Positions 51,387 through 61,112 are shown, numbered from the stretch's first letter. The stretch is DNA of 64,000 nt from Pullichristensenella sp002068815 (GCA_040772885.1 JAXGXF010000001.1:248001-312000); one strand, 5' to 3'. A program made the numbers and translations. The notes: generated from the sequence alone by a model not told the origin.

Positions 51387-52841
51387 CTATTCGCGCCACA
51401 GCCGGAACTCCGCCTCGCGATATCTTTCATAGAGCCGCGCATAGCGCGCCCGCGCGCTTCCGGGGCGATACCGCTTTCGCGTGCCGACCTCGGGGAGGGC
51501 GTCCCACGAGAACTCCCCCGCTCCGATGCCCGCGAGCATCGCGGCGCCGACGCTGGCGACCTCCGCCGTCTCGGGAACCGCGATGTCCAAGCCGGTCGCG
51601 TCGGCGATGATCTGGCACCACAGATCGCTGTTCGCGCCGCCGCCGAACAGCGAGATCGCGTGCACGCTTCCGGCGGACCGCATCGCCTCCAGCAGTATCC
51701 GAATCTGGAACGCGACGCCCTCCATGACCGCGAGCGCGAAATCCCCGCGCCGCGTCGCGAGATTTGCGCCGAGGAAGCAGCCCTGCGAATCCGGGTAGAA
51801 GTCCGGGGAGCTCGGGCCGTTCAGATACGGATAGAACAGGAGGCCTCCGCCGGCCTCGAGCGCCCGCCGCGCCTCCTGATCGATCGCCGCGTAGGACATG
51901 CCCGGGAACATCTCGTTTCGAAGCCAGCGCATCGATGCGGCCGCCGTGTTGATCACGCCCTCGGTGACCCACGCGCCGGGCCGCACGTACGCCGACCAGC
52001 CGATGCGCGTGTCCCCCTCGGTGTGCGGCCGGTCCCAGGTTCGGCAGACGGCGGCGGCCGTTCCCAGCGAAATGGTCATCACGCCCTCGCCGAGGCCCGC
52101 GCCGAGCGACGCGCACCGCTGGTCCTGCGCGCCGACCGCGACGACGCAATCCTCCCGCAGCCCCAGTTCCCGCGCGACCTCCGGCAGCACCGCGCCGACG
52201 GCCTCGCCGCTCCACAGAAGCGCCGGCAGCTTTTCCAGCGGCACGCCGACCCCTTCGAGGACGCGATCGCTCCATTTGGCGTTCCGGATGTCGTACATCA
52301 GCGTGCCCGACGCCATCGTGTGGTCGGTCGCGCACCTGCCCGTAAGCCTCGCGAGCAGGAAATCCATCGGCATCAGCAGCTTGTGCGCGGCGTCGTATAT
52401 CCCGGGGCAATTCTCCCGCAGCCAGAGGACCTTCGGCAGCGTGTACGCCTCGTGTATGCGCTTGCCGGTCAGCGTGAACATGTCGCGCGTGCCGAAGGCG
52501 CGCTCGAGGGAGGCCGCCTGCTCCCCGGCGCGCACGTCCAGCCAGCTCAGCGCGTTGCACAGCGGGCGGAAATCCGCGTCGACCGGGACGACGGTGATGC
52601 CCTGCGAGCTCACGGAGACGCCGCGAATCTCCGCCGCGGGCAGCCCCGAGGCCGCGATCGCCTCCTTCGCGGTCTCCAGCGTCAGCGCCCACCACAGATT
52701 CGCGTCCTGCTCCGCCCACTTCTCCCGCGGCGTGAAAAGCCCGTACTCCCTGTACGAATTCCCGACCTCTCGCAGCTTCGCGTCGTACAGTATGCTTCTG
52801 CACCCGGTCGTTCCGAGGTCGATCGCCAGATACAACGGCAT
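51387..52841 (-). CDS. FGGY-family carbohydrate kinase, xylulokinase-like
   Basis: 484 aa cytosolic sugar kinase. N-terminal phosphate-1 motif LAIDLGTTGCRS, WLDVRAGEQA, AVGAQDQRCASLGAG and the C-terminal FGGGANSDLWCQIIAD (FGGY signature 2). It phosphorylates a pentose or other sugar brought in by the ABC transporter of the same operon. In an operon with NagA it may instead phosphorylate an amino sugar or amino polyol. ATG 52841 behind GGAGGG. Confidence 0.88.
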   Translation of the reverse strand: MPLYLAIDLGTTGCRSILYDAKLREVGNSYREYGLFTPREKWAEQDANLWWALTLETAKEAIAASGLPAAEIRGVSVSSQGITVVPVDADFRPLCNALSWLDVRAGEQAASLERAFGTRDMFTLTGKRIHEAYTLPKVLWLRENCPGIYDAAHKLLMPMDFLLARLTGRCATDHTMASGTLMYDIRNAKWSDRVLEGVGVPLEKLPALLWSGEAVGAVLPEVARELGLREDCVVAVGAQDQRCASLGAGLGEGVMTISLGTAAAVCRTWDRPHTEGDTRIGWSAYVRPGAWVTEGVINTAAASMRWLRNEMFPGMSYAAIDQEARRALEAGGGLLFYPYLNGPSSPDFYPDSQGCFLGANLATRRGDFALAVMEGVAFQIRILLEAMRSAGSVHAISLFGGGANSDLWCQIIADATGLDIAVPETAEVASVGAAMLAGIGAGEFSWDALPEVGTRKRYRPGSARARYARLYERYREAEFRLWRE

Positions 52842-52861
52842 AGTCCCTCCCCCGTTCCCGC

Positions 52862-53812
52862 TCATCGGTCGAATCTGTACTTTGCCGCGCCGGTCTGCTC
52901 GTCGTAGGCCTCCATCGTGAACCGGCAGCCGGCGCGCCTCGCGAGCGCGTCCATGACGACCTCCGTCGAACAGGAATACCATTTCGACGGCGTGCGCCCC
53001 GTCGCGCGCAGATGGCGGACCGCCGGGCAGTACCGGACGGTCACCTCGAGCGAATCCTCCCCGAGCCTCGTCTCCGCCGCGTCCTCCGCCTTTTCCCTCT
53101 TATAGGTGTCGATGATCTTCTCCTCGATCGCCCGGAGGCCCCTCTCGTCGATCGCCTTCAAAACGGGCCTGTAGACGTTCTGCGCGTAGCGGGTGAGGTA
53201 TTCGACGAGCTCGGCCCTGCCGTACCTTTCGCCGACGTAGTCCAAGCCCATGTTCAGGCTGCTGTGGAAATCGCGGTGGAAGTACTCGTTCTCGGCCGCC
53301 CTGCGGTCCATGATCTCGGTGTTTTCGTCGACGATCACACGGCCGTCGAACACCTTCGGGTCGTAGATCAGCATCGAGCAGGACGCCCGATCGGTGCCGA
53401 TGAAATTGTATATGTAGCACAGCCCCGCCTTTTCCGCCGCCAGCCTGTAGTAGTCGCAGTGCAGGCAGTAGCTGTGGTACGGCTCGATGCCGATCTCGTC
53501 CTTCAGCTCGAGCAGCCTGCCCTTCGAGGGGCAGCGGTGCATCGCGCACTGATACCACCCCGCCTTTTCGTTCAGGTACATCGTGAAATCGGCCGCTTCC
53601 TCGTTCAAGGTCCCCTTCCAATAGCTGAAGCAGCCGCGGATGCCTTCCTTCTCGAGGAACGAGATCAGCGGAATGCCCGTGCCGGAGGGCTGGAACAGAT
53701 ACTCCCAGAAGCGCGAGACCTCCTCCCGTCCGTGCTTCTCCTCCAGAAACGAGAACAGCTCGCTGTAGGATGGTATGAATTCCGTGCAGGAAATCACAGA
53801 GTACGCCCCCAT
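52862..53812 (-). CDS. ATC-hydrolase-like protein with two similar halves
   Basis: 316 aa, soluble. Each half has a Cys-Pro followed by an aromatic-Cys segment: RCPSKGRLLEL with YHSYCLHCDYY in the first, and YCPAVRHLRATG with KWYSCSTEVVMDALARRAG in the second. The second half resembles L-2-amino-thiazoline-4-carboxylate hydrolase (ATC hydrolase) domains; the central HRDFHSSLNMGLDYVGERYG block is one I recall from proteins next to sugar kinases. No signal peptide. The enzymatic role is unproven. ATG at 53812 has a weak ribosome binding site; GTG at 53797 is an alternative. Confidence 0.7.
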   Translation of the reverse strand: MGAYSVISCTEFIPSYSELFSFLEEKHGREEVSRFWEYLFQPSGTGIPLISFLEKEGIRGCFSYWKGTLNEEAADFTMYLNEKAGWYQCAMHRCPSKGRLLELKDEIGIEPYHSYCLHCDYYRLAAEKAGLCYIYNFIGTDRASCSMLIYDPKVFDGRVIVDENTEIMDRRAAENEYFHRDFHSSLNMGLDYVGERYGRAELVEYLTRYAQNVYRPVLKAIDERGLRAIEEKIIDTYKREKAEDAAETRLGEDSLEVTVRYCPAVRHLRATGRTPSKWYSCSTEVVMDALARRAGCRFTMEAYDEQTGAAKYRFDR

Positions 53813-53846
53813 TCTTCAAGGTTGCTTGGGTCGGAATCCCGAAACA

Positions 53847-53874
53847 GGGCGGCTCCGCAGCTGCAGAACCGCCC
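53847..53874 (-). terminator. hairpin between binding-protein gene and sugar-enzyme genes
   Basis: Stem GGGCGG / CCGCCC with inner pairing, followed on the minus strand by TGTTTC. It is probably an attenuator that lets the binding protein be made in excess over the enzymes. Confidence 0.55.
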
Positions 53875-53950
53875 TTCCCTGTCGCATGGTCACGGCAAAA
53901 CCACTGCAGTCAGAGTGCCGAAATCATGCCGGAGCCCCCCGCCCGGACGG

Positions 53951-54922
53951 TCAGCTGATGCGGGCCGCCACGACGCTCTCCCAGTCGAACTCGTTGATGT
54001 TCTCGGCGGTGAGCAGCGTGGGCTTGGACTCGTAGACCTTCGGAATCTCCTCGCCCCTGAGCACCGCGGCAATCGCGTCGCAGGTGTCCTGCGCCTGCGT
54101 CACGGGAACGTTCGCGCACATGGCCATCCAGTTCTTGTCGCCGGCCTCGAGCCACTCAAAGCCCTCGGAGGCCCAGCCGGAGCAGATGACCACGCAGTCG
54201 GAATTCACCGCCTGCACGGCCGACAGCGCGCCCGCGCCGGTGTCGAAGTTGATGCCGTAGATGATGTCGAGATCGGGATTGGCGGTGAGTATGTTCTCCG
54301 CCGCGGCCATCGAATCGGTGCGGTTGGCCTTGCCGTCCTGCCGCGCGACGACGGTCACGTTCGGCAGCGCCTCGACGCAGGCCTGGAACTGGTCCGCCGC
54401 GGGCTGGCAGACGATCGGGGAGGGCGGGAAGTCGAGTATGGCGACCTTGATCTCCGGATCGTCGGCCATGTTCTCGTTGATGTAATTGACCGCCCAGTCG
54501 CCGATGAGCTGCCCGTTCATCTTGTAATCGAAGATGACCTGCGTGGAGATGGTCTCGGTGGTCGCGCCGCCGTCGTAGCACAGGACCGGTATGCCGGCCC
54601 CCACCGCGCGGTCGATGACGTCGTTGAGCGCGTCCGGGCTCGCGACGGCAATCGCGATCACATCGACGCCGCGCGTGATGAAGTCCTCCACCTGCTGAAT
54701 CTGCTTGTTGATGTCGCCGTCGGCATCCTGAATGATCATCTCCCAGCCCTGCGCGGCGCCGTAGTTCGTGAAGGTCGCCTCGAGGTCGACGTAGTACTCG
54801 TCCCTGCGGTAGTAGAGGTCCACGCCGATGACCGGCTTGTCTTCCGCCAGCGCCGTCGCCGCGAACAGCAACATCGACAGCACGATGCTCAGGATAACCA
54901 CCATCGAAATCGTCTTCTTCAT
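53951..54922 (-). CDS. sugar ABC transporter substrate-binding protein, RbsB type
   Basis: 323 aa. The signal peptide ends ATALAE, without a lipobox Cys. Periplasmic-binding-protein-4 features: IIQDADGDINKQIQQVEDFI, VDVIAIAVASPDAL and ILTANPDLDIIYGINFDTG. Serves the ATPase and permease encoded just upstream. ATG at 54922, 8 nt after GGAGGG. The substrate is probably an amino sugar or acylated sugar, given NagA, kinase and NagB-like genes in the same operon (inference). Confidence 0.88.
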   Translation of the reverse strand: MKKTISMVVILSIVLSMLLFAATALAEDKPVIGVDLYYRRDEYYVDLEATFTNYGAAQGWEMIIQDADGDINKQIQQVEDFITRGVDVIAIAVASPDALNDVIDRAVGAGIPVLCYDGGATTETISTQVIFDYKMNGQLIGDWAVNYINENMADDPEIKVAILDFPPSPIVCQPAADQFQACVEALPNVTVVARQDGKANRTDSMAAAENILTANPDLDIIYGINFDTGAGALSAVQAVNSDCVVICSGWASEGFEWLEAGDKNWMAMCANVPVTQAQDTCDAIAAVLRGEEIPKVYESKPTLLTAENINEFDWESVVAARIS

Positions 54923-54946
54923 GGGATTGCCCTCCATTATTATTTG

Positions 54947-54962
54947 TACCACTGCAGTGGTA
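54947..54962. repeat. 16-bp perfect palindrome before the binding-protein gene
   Basis: TACCACTGCAGTGGTA in the 63-nt spacer between the ATPase stop and the binding-protein ribosome binding site. It could be an RNA hairpin that marks processing, or a protein-binding site. Confidence 0.6.
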
Positions 54963-54985
54963 GATCGCGCGTTTGCCTCATCGCA

Positions 54986-56476
54986 TCATGCGATCGCGAT
55001 GTTCAGTATCGCCTCCTGCGAGAAGTTCTCGCGGGCGATTTCCCCGGAGATGGTGCCGTCGCGCATCACGTAGATGCGGTCGCACACGCCGATCAGCTCG
55101 GGCATGTCCGAGGAAATCATGATGACCGCCTTCCCCTGCTGCGCCATCTGGCACATCAGCTTGTAGATTTCCGCCTTCGCGCCGACGTCGATGCCCCGGG
55201 TCGGCTCGTCCATGATCATGATGTCCGAATCGACCGCCAGCCACTTCGCCAGGACCACCTTCTGCTGGTTTCCTCCGGAGAGCAGCCTGGTCTCCTTCTC
55301 CTCGTTCGGCGTCGAGATGGCGAGCTTTTTGATCATGGTCCAGGCGAGCTCCCGCTCCCTGCGCTCGTTCATCAGGCCCTTGACGCACACGTTGTCCAGG
55401 TCCACGAGGCTCACGTTGTGCTTGACGCTCATGCCGAGCACGAGCCCCTGCTGCTTGCGGTCCTCCGAGACGAACGCGATCCTGTGCCGAATCGCGTCGC
55501 GCACGGAATTGAAGTGAACCTCTTTGCCGTTGACGAAGATCTGTCCGGACGTGATCCTGTCGGCGGCGAATATGGCGCGCGCCGTCTCGGTGCGCCCGGC
55601 GCCCACGAGCCCCGCGAAGCCCACGATTTCGCCGTGGCGCACGTGCATGTTGATGTCCTGAAGCACGCCCTCCCGCGCAAGGCCCCTGACCTCCAGCGCG
55701 ACGTCGGTGATCTCGGCGGGCAGCTTCGGATACTCGTTGCCCAGTTCCCGGCCGACCATCAGCGAGATCAGCTGCTCGCGGTCGACCTCGGAGATCGGCA
55801 GCGTCCGGATGTGCGCGCCGTCGCGCAGCACCGAAACCGTGTCCGCGATTTTGAAGATCTCGTCCATCCGGTGCGAGATGTAGATCACCGTGATGCCGCG
55901 CTCCTTGAGGTTGGCGATGATGTCGAACAGGCATTCCAGCTCGTTTTCCGTAAGCGTCGCGGAGGGCTCGTCCATGATGATCAGGTCCGCGCGGAAGGAC
56001 AGCGCCTTGCAGATTTCGACGATCTGCTTCTGCGCGATGCTCAGGCGGGAGACCTCCTCGTCGACATCCAGCTTGATGTGCAGTTCGTCGATCAGCTTCT
56101 TCGCCTCGCGCCGCATGGCCGACCAATTCACCAGGCCCGATTTCGAGGACTGCGGCCTCCCTAAGAATATGTTCTCGGCGATGGTCAGCGTCTCGACGAG
56201 CTTCAGTTCCTGATGCACGACGCTCAGGCCCAGCCTCTGGGCGTCCAACGGCTTTTCGACCCGGACCTTCTTTCCCTTGAACAGGAAGTCGCCGCTCGTG
56301 GCCTGATAGACGCCGGTCAGTATCTTGATCAGCGTCGACTTCCCCGCGCCGTTTTCCCCGACGAGCGCGTGCACGCTGCCGCGCCGAACCTGAAAGCTGA
56401 CCTCGCAGAGCGCCCGGACACCGGGGAACTCCTTCGTTAGCCCGCGTATATCGAGTATCACTTCCGGGTTGTCCAT
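54986..56476 (-). CDS. sugar ABC transporter ATPase, RbsA type
   Basis: 496 aa, two fused ATPase domains. Walker A GENGAGKS (40-47) and LIIMDEPSATLTENE in the N-terminal half; GLVGAGRTETAR (weakened Walker A), LSGGNQQK and DEPTRGIDVGAK in the C-terminal half, as is normal for this family. It starts 13 nt after the permease stop with GGAGGCG upstream. It powers import through the RbsC-type permease. Confidence 0.92.
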   Translation of the reverse strand: MDNPEVILDIRGLTKEFPGVRALCEVSFQVRRGSVHALVGENGAGKSTLIKILTGVYQATSGDFLFKGKKVRVEKPLDAQRLGLSVVHQELKLVETLTIAENIFLGRPQSSKSGLVNWSAMRREAKKLIDELHIKLDVDEEVSRLSIAQKQIVEICKALSFRADLIIMDEPSATLTENELECLFDIIANLKERGITVIYISHRMDEIFKIADTVSVLRDGAHIRTLPISEVDREQLISLMVGRELGNEYPKLPAEITDVALEVRGLAREGVLQDINMHVRHGEIVGFAGLVGAGRTETARAIFAADRITSGQIFVNGKEVHFNSVRDAIRHRIAFVSEDRKQQGLVLGMSVKHNVSLVDLDNVCVKGLMNERRERELAWTMIKKLAISTPNEEKETRLLSGGNQQKVVLAKWLAVDSDIMIMDEPTRGIDVGAKAEIYKLMCQMAQQGKAVIMISSDMPELIGVCDRIYVMRDGTISGEIARENFSQEAILNIAIA

Positions 56477-56489
56477 ATCCGACGCCTCC

Positions 56490-57473
56490 TCACTTGCTGG
56501 CCGCCTGGCGCCGCTGCTTGTAGACGTCGACGCCGATCGCCAGGATCAGAACCATGCCCTGCACGACCTGCTGCAGGTAGGAGTCGACGTTGATCAAGGT
56601 CATGCCGTTTGTCAGCAGCCCCACGAAGATCGCGCCCAATATGACGCCCAGCGCCTTTCCCTTGCCGCCGGTCAGCGAGATGCCGCCCAGCACGCAGGCG
56701 ATGACCGCCTGAAACTCAAAGCCCATGCCGCCGGAGGGCTGGCCGGAATTCAGGCGCGACACGAGTATGACGCCGGTCAGCGCCGCGAAGATGCCGCCCA
56801 GCACGAACACGGTCGAGACGATCAGCCGCACGTTGATGCCGGAGAGATGCGCCGCCTCCTGGTTGCCGCCGGTCGCGTACACGAAGCGGCCGAACTTCGT
56901 CTTCTTCGATACGAACGATATGACGACGTAGACCGCGATCATGATCACGACGGGCCACGGGACGGCGTTTAGCAGATGCCCGCGGCCGATCCACGCGACG
57001 GAGGCGGGGATTTTGCTGACGGGGTAGGAATTCGTGATGACGTAGCACAGGCCGCGCGCGATGTACTGCATGCCGAGCGTCGCGATGAAGCCGGGCAGGC
57101 GGAATACGGTGATCATGCAGCCGTTGACGGCGCCCAGGAGTATCCCCATCAGGAAGGTGAGGGCCCCCGCCGCGGCCGGCGCCATGCCCCAGTCCACCAT
57201 GCCCTTTGCGAATACGATGCCGGCGAGGCCGACCAGCGCGCCCAGCGAGAGGTCGAGGTACCCGGAGCAGATGATGAAATACTGCCCGGCCGCGAGTATC
57301 GCAACCATCGAGACCTGCCGGAGCACGTTCATGAAGTTGTTGTAGGACATGAAGTTCGGCGCGATGAGCCACCAAACCAGAACCAGAAGCAGTATCGGGA
57401 TCAGTATGACGTAGTCCGAGACAAACCGCATGAGCTTTACGCTCGCTTCGCTGCGGCGGACGACCTTTTCCAT
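56490..57473 (-). CDS. sugar ABC transporter permease, RbsC type
   Basis: 327 aa, 8-10 membrane segments. Motifs: GYLDLSLGALVG, LPGFIATLGMQYIARG, GGNQEAAHLSGINV and VLGGISLTGGKG. The open frame extends upstream to 57650, across the promoter; the ATG at 57473 behind GGGGG gives the normal N-terminus (MEKVVRRSEASVK). First gene of the eight-gene operon, with a leader of about 100 nt. Confidence 0.88.
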   Translation of the reverse strand: MEKVVRRSEASVKLMRFVSDYVILIPILLLVLVWWLIAPNFMSYNNFMNVLRQVSMVAILAAGQYFIICSGYLDLSLGALVGLAGIVFAKGMVDWGMAPAAAGALTFLMGILLGAVNGCMITVFRLPGFIATLGMQYIARGLCYVITNSYPVSKIPASVAWIGRGHLLNAVPWPVVIMIAVYVVISFVSKKTKFGRFVYATGGNQEAAHLSGINVRLIVSTVFVLGGIFAALTGVILVSRLNSGQPSGGMGFEFQAVIACVLGGISLTGGKGKALGVILGAIFVGLLTNGMTLINVDSYLQQVVQGMVLILAIGVDVYKQRRQAASK

Positions 57474-57578
57474 CGGTGATTCCCCCTTCATGTCTGCGCA
57501 AGGGCATGGCCCAAGGCCGGCGCGCCCCGCGGCAATGCCGGACGAATATTCGCCCGTCCACACAAATCTTCCGGCTAA

Positions 57579-57607
57579 ATTATCGCATTTCGCGGCACTT
57601 TTTGCAA
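57579..57607 (-). promoter_or_regulatory. sigma-A promoter of the eight-gene amino-sugar operon
   Basis: Minus strand TTGCAA (57602-57607), 17-bp spacer, GATAAT (57579-57584). The spacing is ideal and the -35 is imperfect, consistent with an activated promoter; YesN is encoded directly upstream. Confidence 0.65.
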
Positions 57608-57650
57608 TTTCAATAATCAAACCTTTGTTTGGAAAATCAATCAAGAACAT

Positions 57651-57677
57651 AAAAAACGCCGCGCGGCCCGCGCGGCG
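57651..57677 (-). terminator. rho-independent terminator of the YesMN unit
   Basis: Stem CGCCGCGCG / CGCGCGGCG with a 3-nt loop, followed on the minus strand by TTTTTT. Confidence 0.9.
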
Positions 57678-57693
57678 CGGCGAAGGAGGAGCG

Positions 57694-59313
57694 TCAACTC
57701 CGGCCCGACTGGACCATCTCCCGGTATTCCTTGGGCGTGCAGCCCTGCTTCTGCCGGAAGACCACGCTGAAGTACTGGTTGTCGCTGAAGCCCGTCTGCG
57801 TGGCGATTTCGAGTATGTGCATCGACGTATTCTGCAAGAGCGCCTTCGCCCGCTCGAGGCGGACGTCCTTGATATACTCGTTCAGGCCGATCCCCGTCTC
57901 GTTCCGGAACACGCGCCCCATATAGTTCGGCGAATAGCCGAAGGCCTCCGCGACGATCGCGTTGCTCAGGGGCTTCGCGTAATTGCACTCCACATAGCCC
58001 TTGACCATGTACACGAGGCGGCTGTGCTCGGTGATGTCGCGGGTGCTCATCAACTCGACCACGTTTTTCAAAAGCCCCTCGAGCCACGCGTAGATGTCCT
58101 CCAATTTGCGCAGGTTGTCGGGGATCATCAGCCCCAGGTTGCCGGGGCGGAAGAAGCGCGAGGTGTCGATGTTGTTCTCGTGGAGTATCTTGCACAGGAT
58201 CAGCAGGATTTCGTTGCAGGCGAGCATCAGCGCCGACAGGTCGGCCTCCTCCTCGTCGCCCGCCGCGCTCACGAGCGTCTTGCGCACGCTGTCCTTCAGC
58301 GCCTCGAGATCGCCGTTGCGTATCTGTATGCCGAACTGGTCGCTGTCCCCGATGGTATAGCCGCGGCCCTTGCGGCGAAAGTCCTGGATGGAATAGGTGT
58401 CGCAGCTCTCGAAGATGGTCTTGTAGCGCAGCGCGCGCACCGCCTCGGCGTAGCAGACGGCGATCTGTTCGACCGCGCGGCAGGTTTCGCCGATGCCCGC
58501 GGTGAGCATGATGCCGTGCTCCTCGCACGCCGCAGCGATGAATTCGTCCAGGTCGGCGATGATGCGGCCCGTCTGCAGCTCCCCGGCGGTCTTGGCGCAA
58601 AAGAACAGCGCGAACAGATCGGACCGGAAGTGAAACGCCCGCGCCATCGGGTATTTTGAAAGAAACCGGGGCAGAAGCTCCTGCACCTTCAGGATGCAAG
58701 CCTGTCTCTCGTAAAACGTATCCGGCTGGGACGGCGGCAGCGCCCGGCTCTGGATCTCGAGCGCGGCGCACAGAAACTCCTCCCCGCGCAGGTACACGTC
58801 CAGAAAATCCCCGCGCTGCAGCAGGTCGTCCTTGTCGTACATCCCCGAAAGCACGTCCTGAAACAGCTGGAGCTGCATCTCGCCCATGTTCTGGGCGACG
58901 ATCTTGCGCAGGGAAGACAATTCCTCCTGCCGCCTGCGGCGCGCGGCGATCTCGCTTTCGATTTTTGAAAGCATTTCCAGCGCCTCGCCGGGCGTGATCG
59001 GCTTGAGCAGGTATTCAAACACGTTGCCCCGGATCGCGGAGCGCGCGTACTCGAAATCGTTGACGCCGGAGACGATGACGACGACCACGCCGTCCATGCC
59101 CCGCTCCTTCATCGCGTCCAGCAGTTCAAAGCCGGTGCACTTGGGCATGCGGATGTCCAGAAACACGCCGTCGATCGCCTCGGCCTCCAGCACGCGCAGC
59201 GCCTCCGCGCCGTTCGCCGCCGCGAACACGGCGACGTCGGGCCGGTGCCTGCGCAGTATGTCCACCATGCCGTTCCGATAAATGGCCTCATCGTCCACGA
59301 TCAACAAATTCAT
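57694..59313 (-). CDS. response regulator with AraC-type DNA-binding domain, YesN type
   Basis: 539 aa. N-terminal receiver domain: DDE (acid pocket), phospho-acceptor Asp in VFLDIRMP (about residue 53), KP at LLKPITPGEAL. A long central regulatory region follows. The C-terminal AraC helix-turn-helix pair has SNAIVAEAFGYSPNYMGRVFR and ILEIATQTGFSDNQYFSVVFRQKQGCTPKEYRE. It probably activates the sugar operon that starts 220 bp downstream in the same direction. It overlaps the upstream kinase gene by 26 bp. Confidence 0.92.
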   Translation of the reverse strand: MNLLIVDDEAIYRNGMVDILRRHRPDVAVFAAANGAEALRVLEAEAIDGVFLDIRMPKCTGFELLDAMKERGMDGVVVVIVSGVNDFEYARSAIRGNVFEYLLKPITPGEALEMLSKIESEIAARRRRQEELSSLRKIVAQNMGEMQLQLFQDVLSGMYDKDDLLQRGDFLDVYLRGEEFLCAALEIQSRALPPSQPDTFYERQACILKVQELLPRFLSKYPMARAFHFRSDLFALFFCAKTAGELQTGRIIADLDEFIAAACEEHGIMLTAGIGETCRAVEQIAVCYAEAVRALRYKTIFESCDTYSIQDFRRKGRGYTIGDSDQFGIQIRNGDLEALKDSVRKTLVSAAGDEEEADLSALMLACNEILLILCKILHENNIDTSRFFRPGNLGLMIPDNLRKLEDIYAWLEGLLKNVVELMSTRDITEHSRLVYMVKGYVECNYAKPLSNAIVAEAFGYSPNYMGRVFRNETGIGLNEYIKDVRLERAKALLQNTSMHILEIATQTGFSDNQYFSVVFRQKQGCTPKEYREMVQSGRS

Positions 59314-61112
59314 GGATGCTCTCCTCGCTCATCTGCGGTATGACCGCCGTGGCGATCGTCCAATCGCCCTGCCTGCGGTAGCTCAGGCTGTATTCGTTGC
59401 CGAAGTACAGCTTGATGCGGCTGTTGACGGTGCCGGTTCCGACGCCGTGCGCACGCTGGTTCGCCAGCGCCTCGTTGAGCTCCGCGCACTTCTCCCCGCT
59501 CATGCCGACGCCGTTGTCCCAGACCTCAAACCGGAGGTGTTCCCCGCACAGCGACGCGCACACGCGAATCACGCCCCCGCCGGCCTCGCGGCTCTTGATG
59601 CCGTGGTACAGCGCGTTTTCCACGAGGGGCTGCAGAAGCAGCTTCGGCGTAAACAGCCCGAGCGCCGCCGCATCCACGTCGAAGAGCATGCGCACCTCGT
59701 TCGCATAGCGGTAATTCTGGATGTTCATATAGGCGCGCACGTGGTCGATCTCGTCCCGAACGGGTATGAATTCGCGCCCCTTCGAAAGGCTCAGCCGGAG
59801 ATAGTCGGAGAGCACCTTGGTGATGCCGATCACGTCGTCGTTCTTCCCCTCGCTCGCGAGCCAGACGATCGAAGAGAGCGTGTTGTAGAGAAAATGCGGA
59901 TTGATCTGCATCTCCAGCGACAGAAGCTCCGCCTTGCGCTTTTCGCGCTCGGTTTCGCGCAGCCGCCGCATGGATTTGCTGAGCTGATCGACCATCGTGT
60001 CGAACTGATTGCCGATGATGCCGATTTCGTCGTTGAAGCGCGGCTCGAAGCGCACGCTCATGTCCCCGCCGGTCGCCTGATACATCTTTCTGCCGAGCTT
60101 GCGCAGCGGTTCGGTGAGCCGCTTCGAGAGATACGCGGACAGCAATATGAACACCACCAGGCAAAGTGCCGCCAGCGCGACCACGTAGGCGATGATGCCC
60201 TGCGCGGAGCGCACAAACCTCGTTCGGGACAGTATGTTTATGCTGACGAGCCGGGAATCGCTGTTGCGGTAGTAGACCAGCAGCTGGGACAGGTTTTTGC
60301 AGGCGACGGAATTGCTCTCGCGGTCAAAGCTCGCCTCGTCCACGCCGAACAGGTCCTCGCAGTTCTCCCCGATCCATTCCGGCCTGTCGCTCAAGAGCAC
60401 CTTCCCCTCGGAATTCAGGATGCCCCACTCCTCCGCCGTGCTGCCGCGATACTTCAGCTTGCTCAAAAACACGGTCCGGTTGGTCAATATGATGACCTCG
60501 GAGAAATACTGCCTGTTCTGAAGCGAGGGAGCAGCGAAGCAGTATACGAAACGTATTAACTGGGGAGCAGGTCCTCGCTCAATACGCCCACGTCCAGAGA
60601 ATAGCCGCCGTAAGGAGATCGGCTTTTCGGAGATCCAGCCGCGCGATATTGAGCGTCTTCGCGCAATCAACGCAAGCGAAAACGCGCCTGCGGTTCGGTA
60701 TATCCGCCATTCGCCGCAGCGCAGCAACAGCGTCACGGCGTGACCCGGCTGCGTCGTATAGTAATCCTCATGCCAGCAGCCGGATCAAAGGGGCTGCAGC
60801 CACTTTTCGTCGTCGGAGAGATCGTCGTAGGTTTCGTCCGCGAGGCGGTGCACCTGCGCCGCGTTCGAGAGGCGAATCCCGACCAGGTCGATGTTCTTGA
60901 TCGTGTCCTCGATCGTCTTCTTCGTCAGCGCCAGCTGGGCCGCGGAATTCTGCACCGCGCTGCTCTGCGCAACCTGCACCTGCGTGTGAATCGCGATGCC
61001 CCGCCAGCACGACGGTCACGATAAACCACATGGCGATGAACAGCAGCAAAATTCGCGAGCGCAGGCTGGTTTTATTCTTTTTGGGGCCATTGCCTCGCTG
61101 ACGCTTGTTCAA
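59288..61112 (-). pseudogene. YesM-type sensor histidine kinase with a frame-broken sensor region
   Basis: The kinase core is intact in one frame from about 60560 to 59288: one membrane helix, HAMP-like ADLTEPLRKLG-type linker, His box INPHFLYNTLSSI, VENALYHGI, DNGVGM and GTGTVNSRIKLYFG. The sensor half is scattered. The first helix (SRILLLFIAMWFIVTVVLAG) is in another frame; changing one base in the C4 run at 61000-61003 joins it to IAIHTQVQVAQSS. A TGA interrupts at 60785-60787. A segment PYGGYSLDVGVLSEDLL lies in a third frame and rejoins at the G4 run 60562-60565. This is either decay or indel errors in the sequence. TTG at 61112 (AAAGGG 8 nt before) is the likely start. Confidence 0.75.

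Noticed and set aside
60785..60787. In-frame TGA in the YesM sensor region as a selenocysteine codon
   Set aside because: Other frame changes surround it, no SECIS-like loop is evident, and sensor kinases are not selenoproteins.
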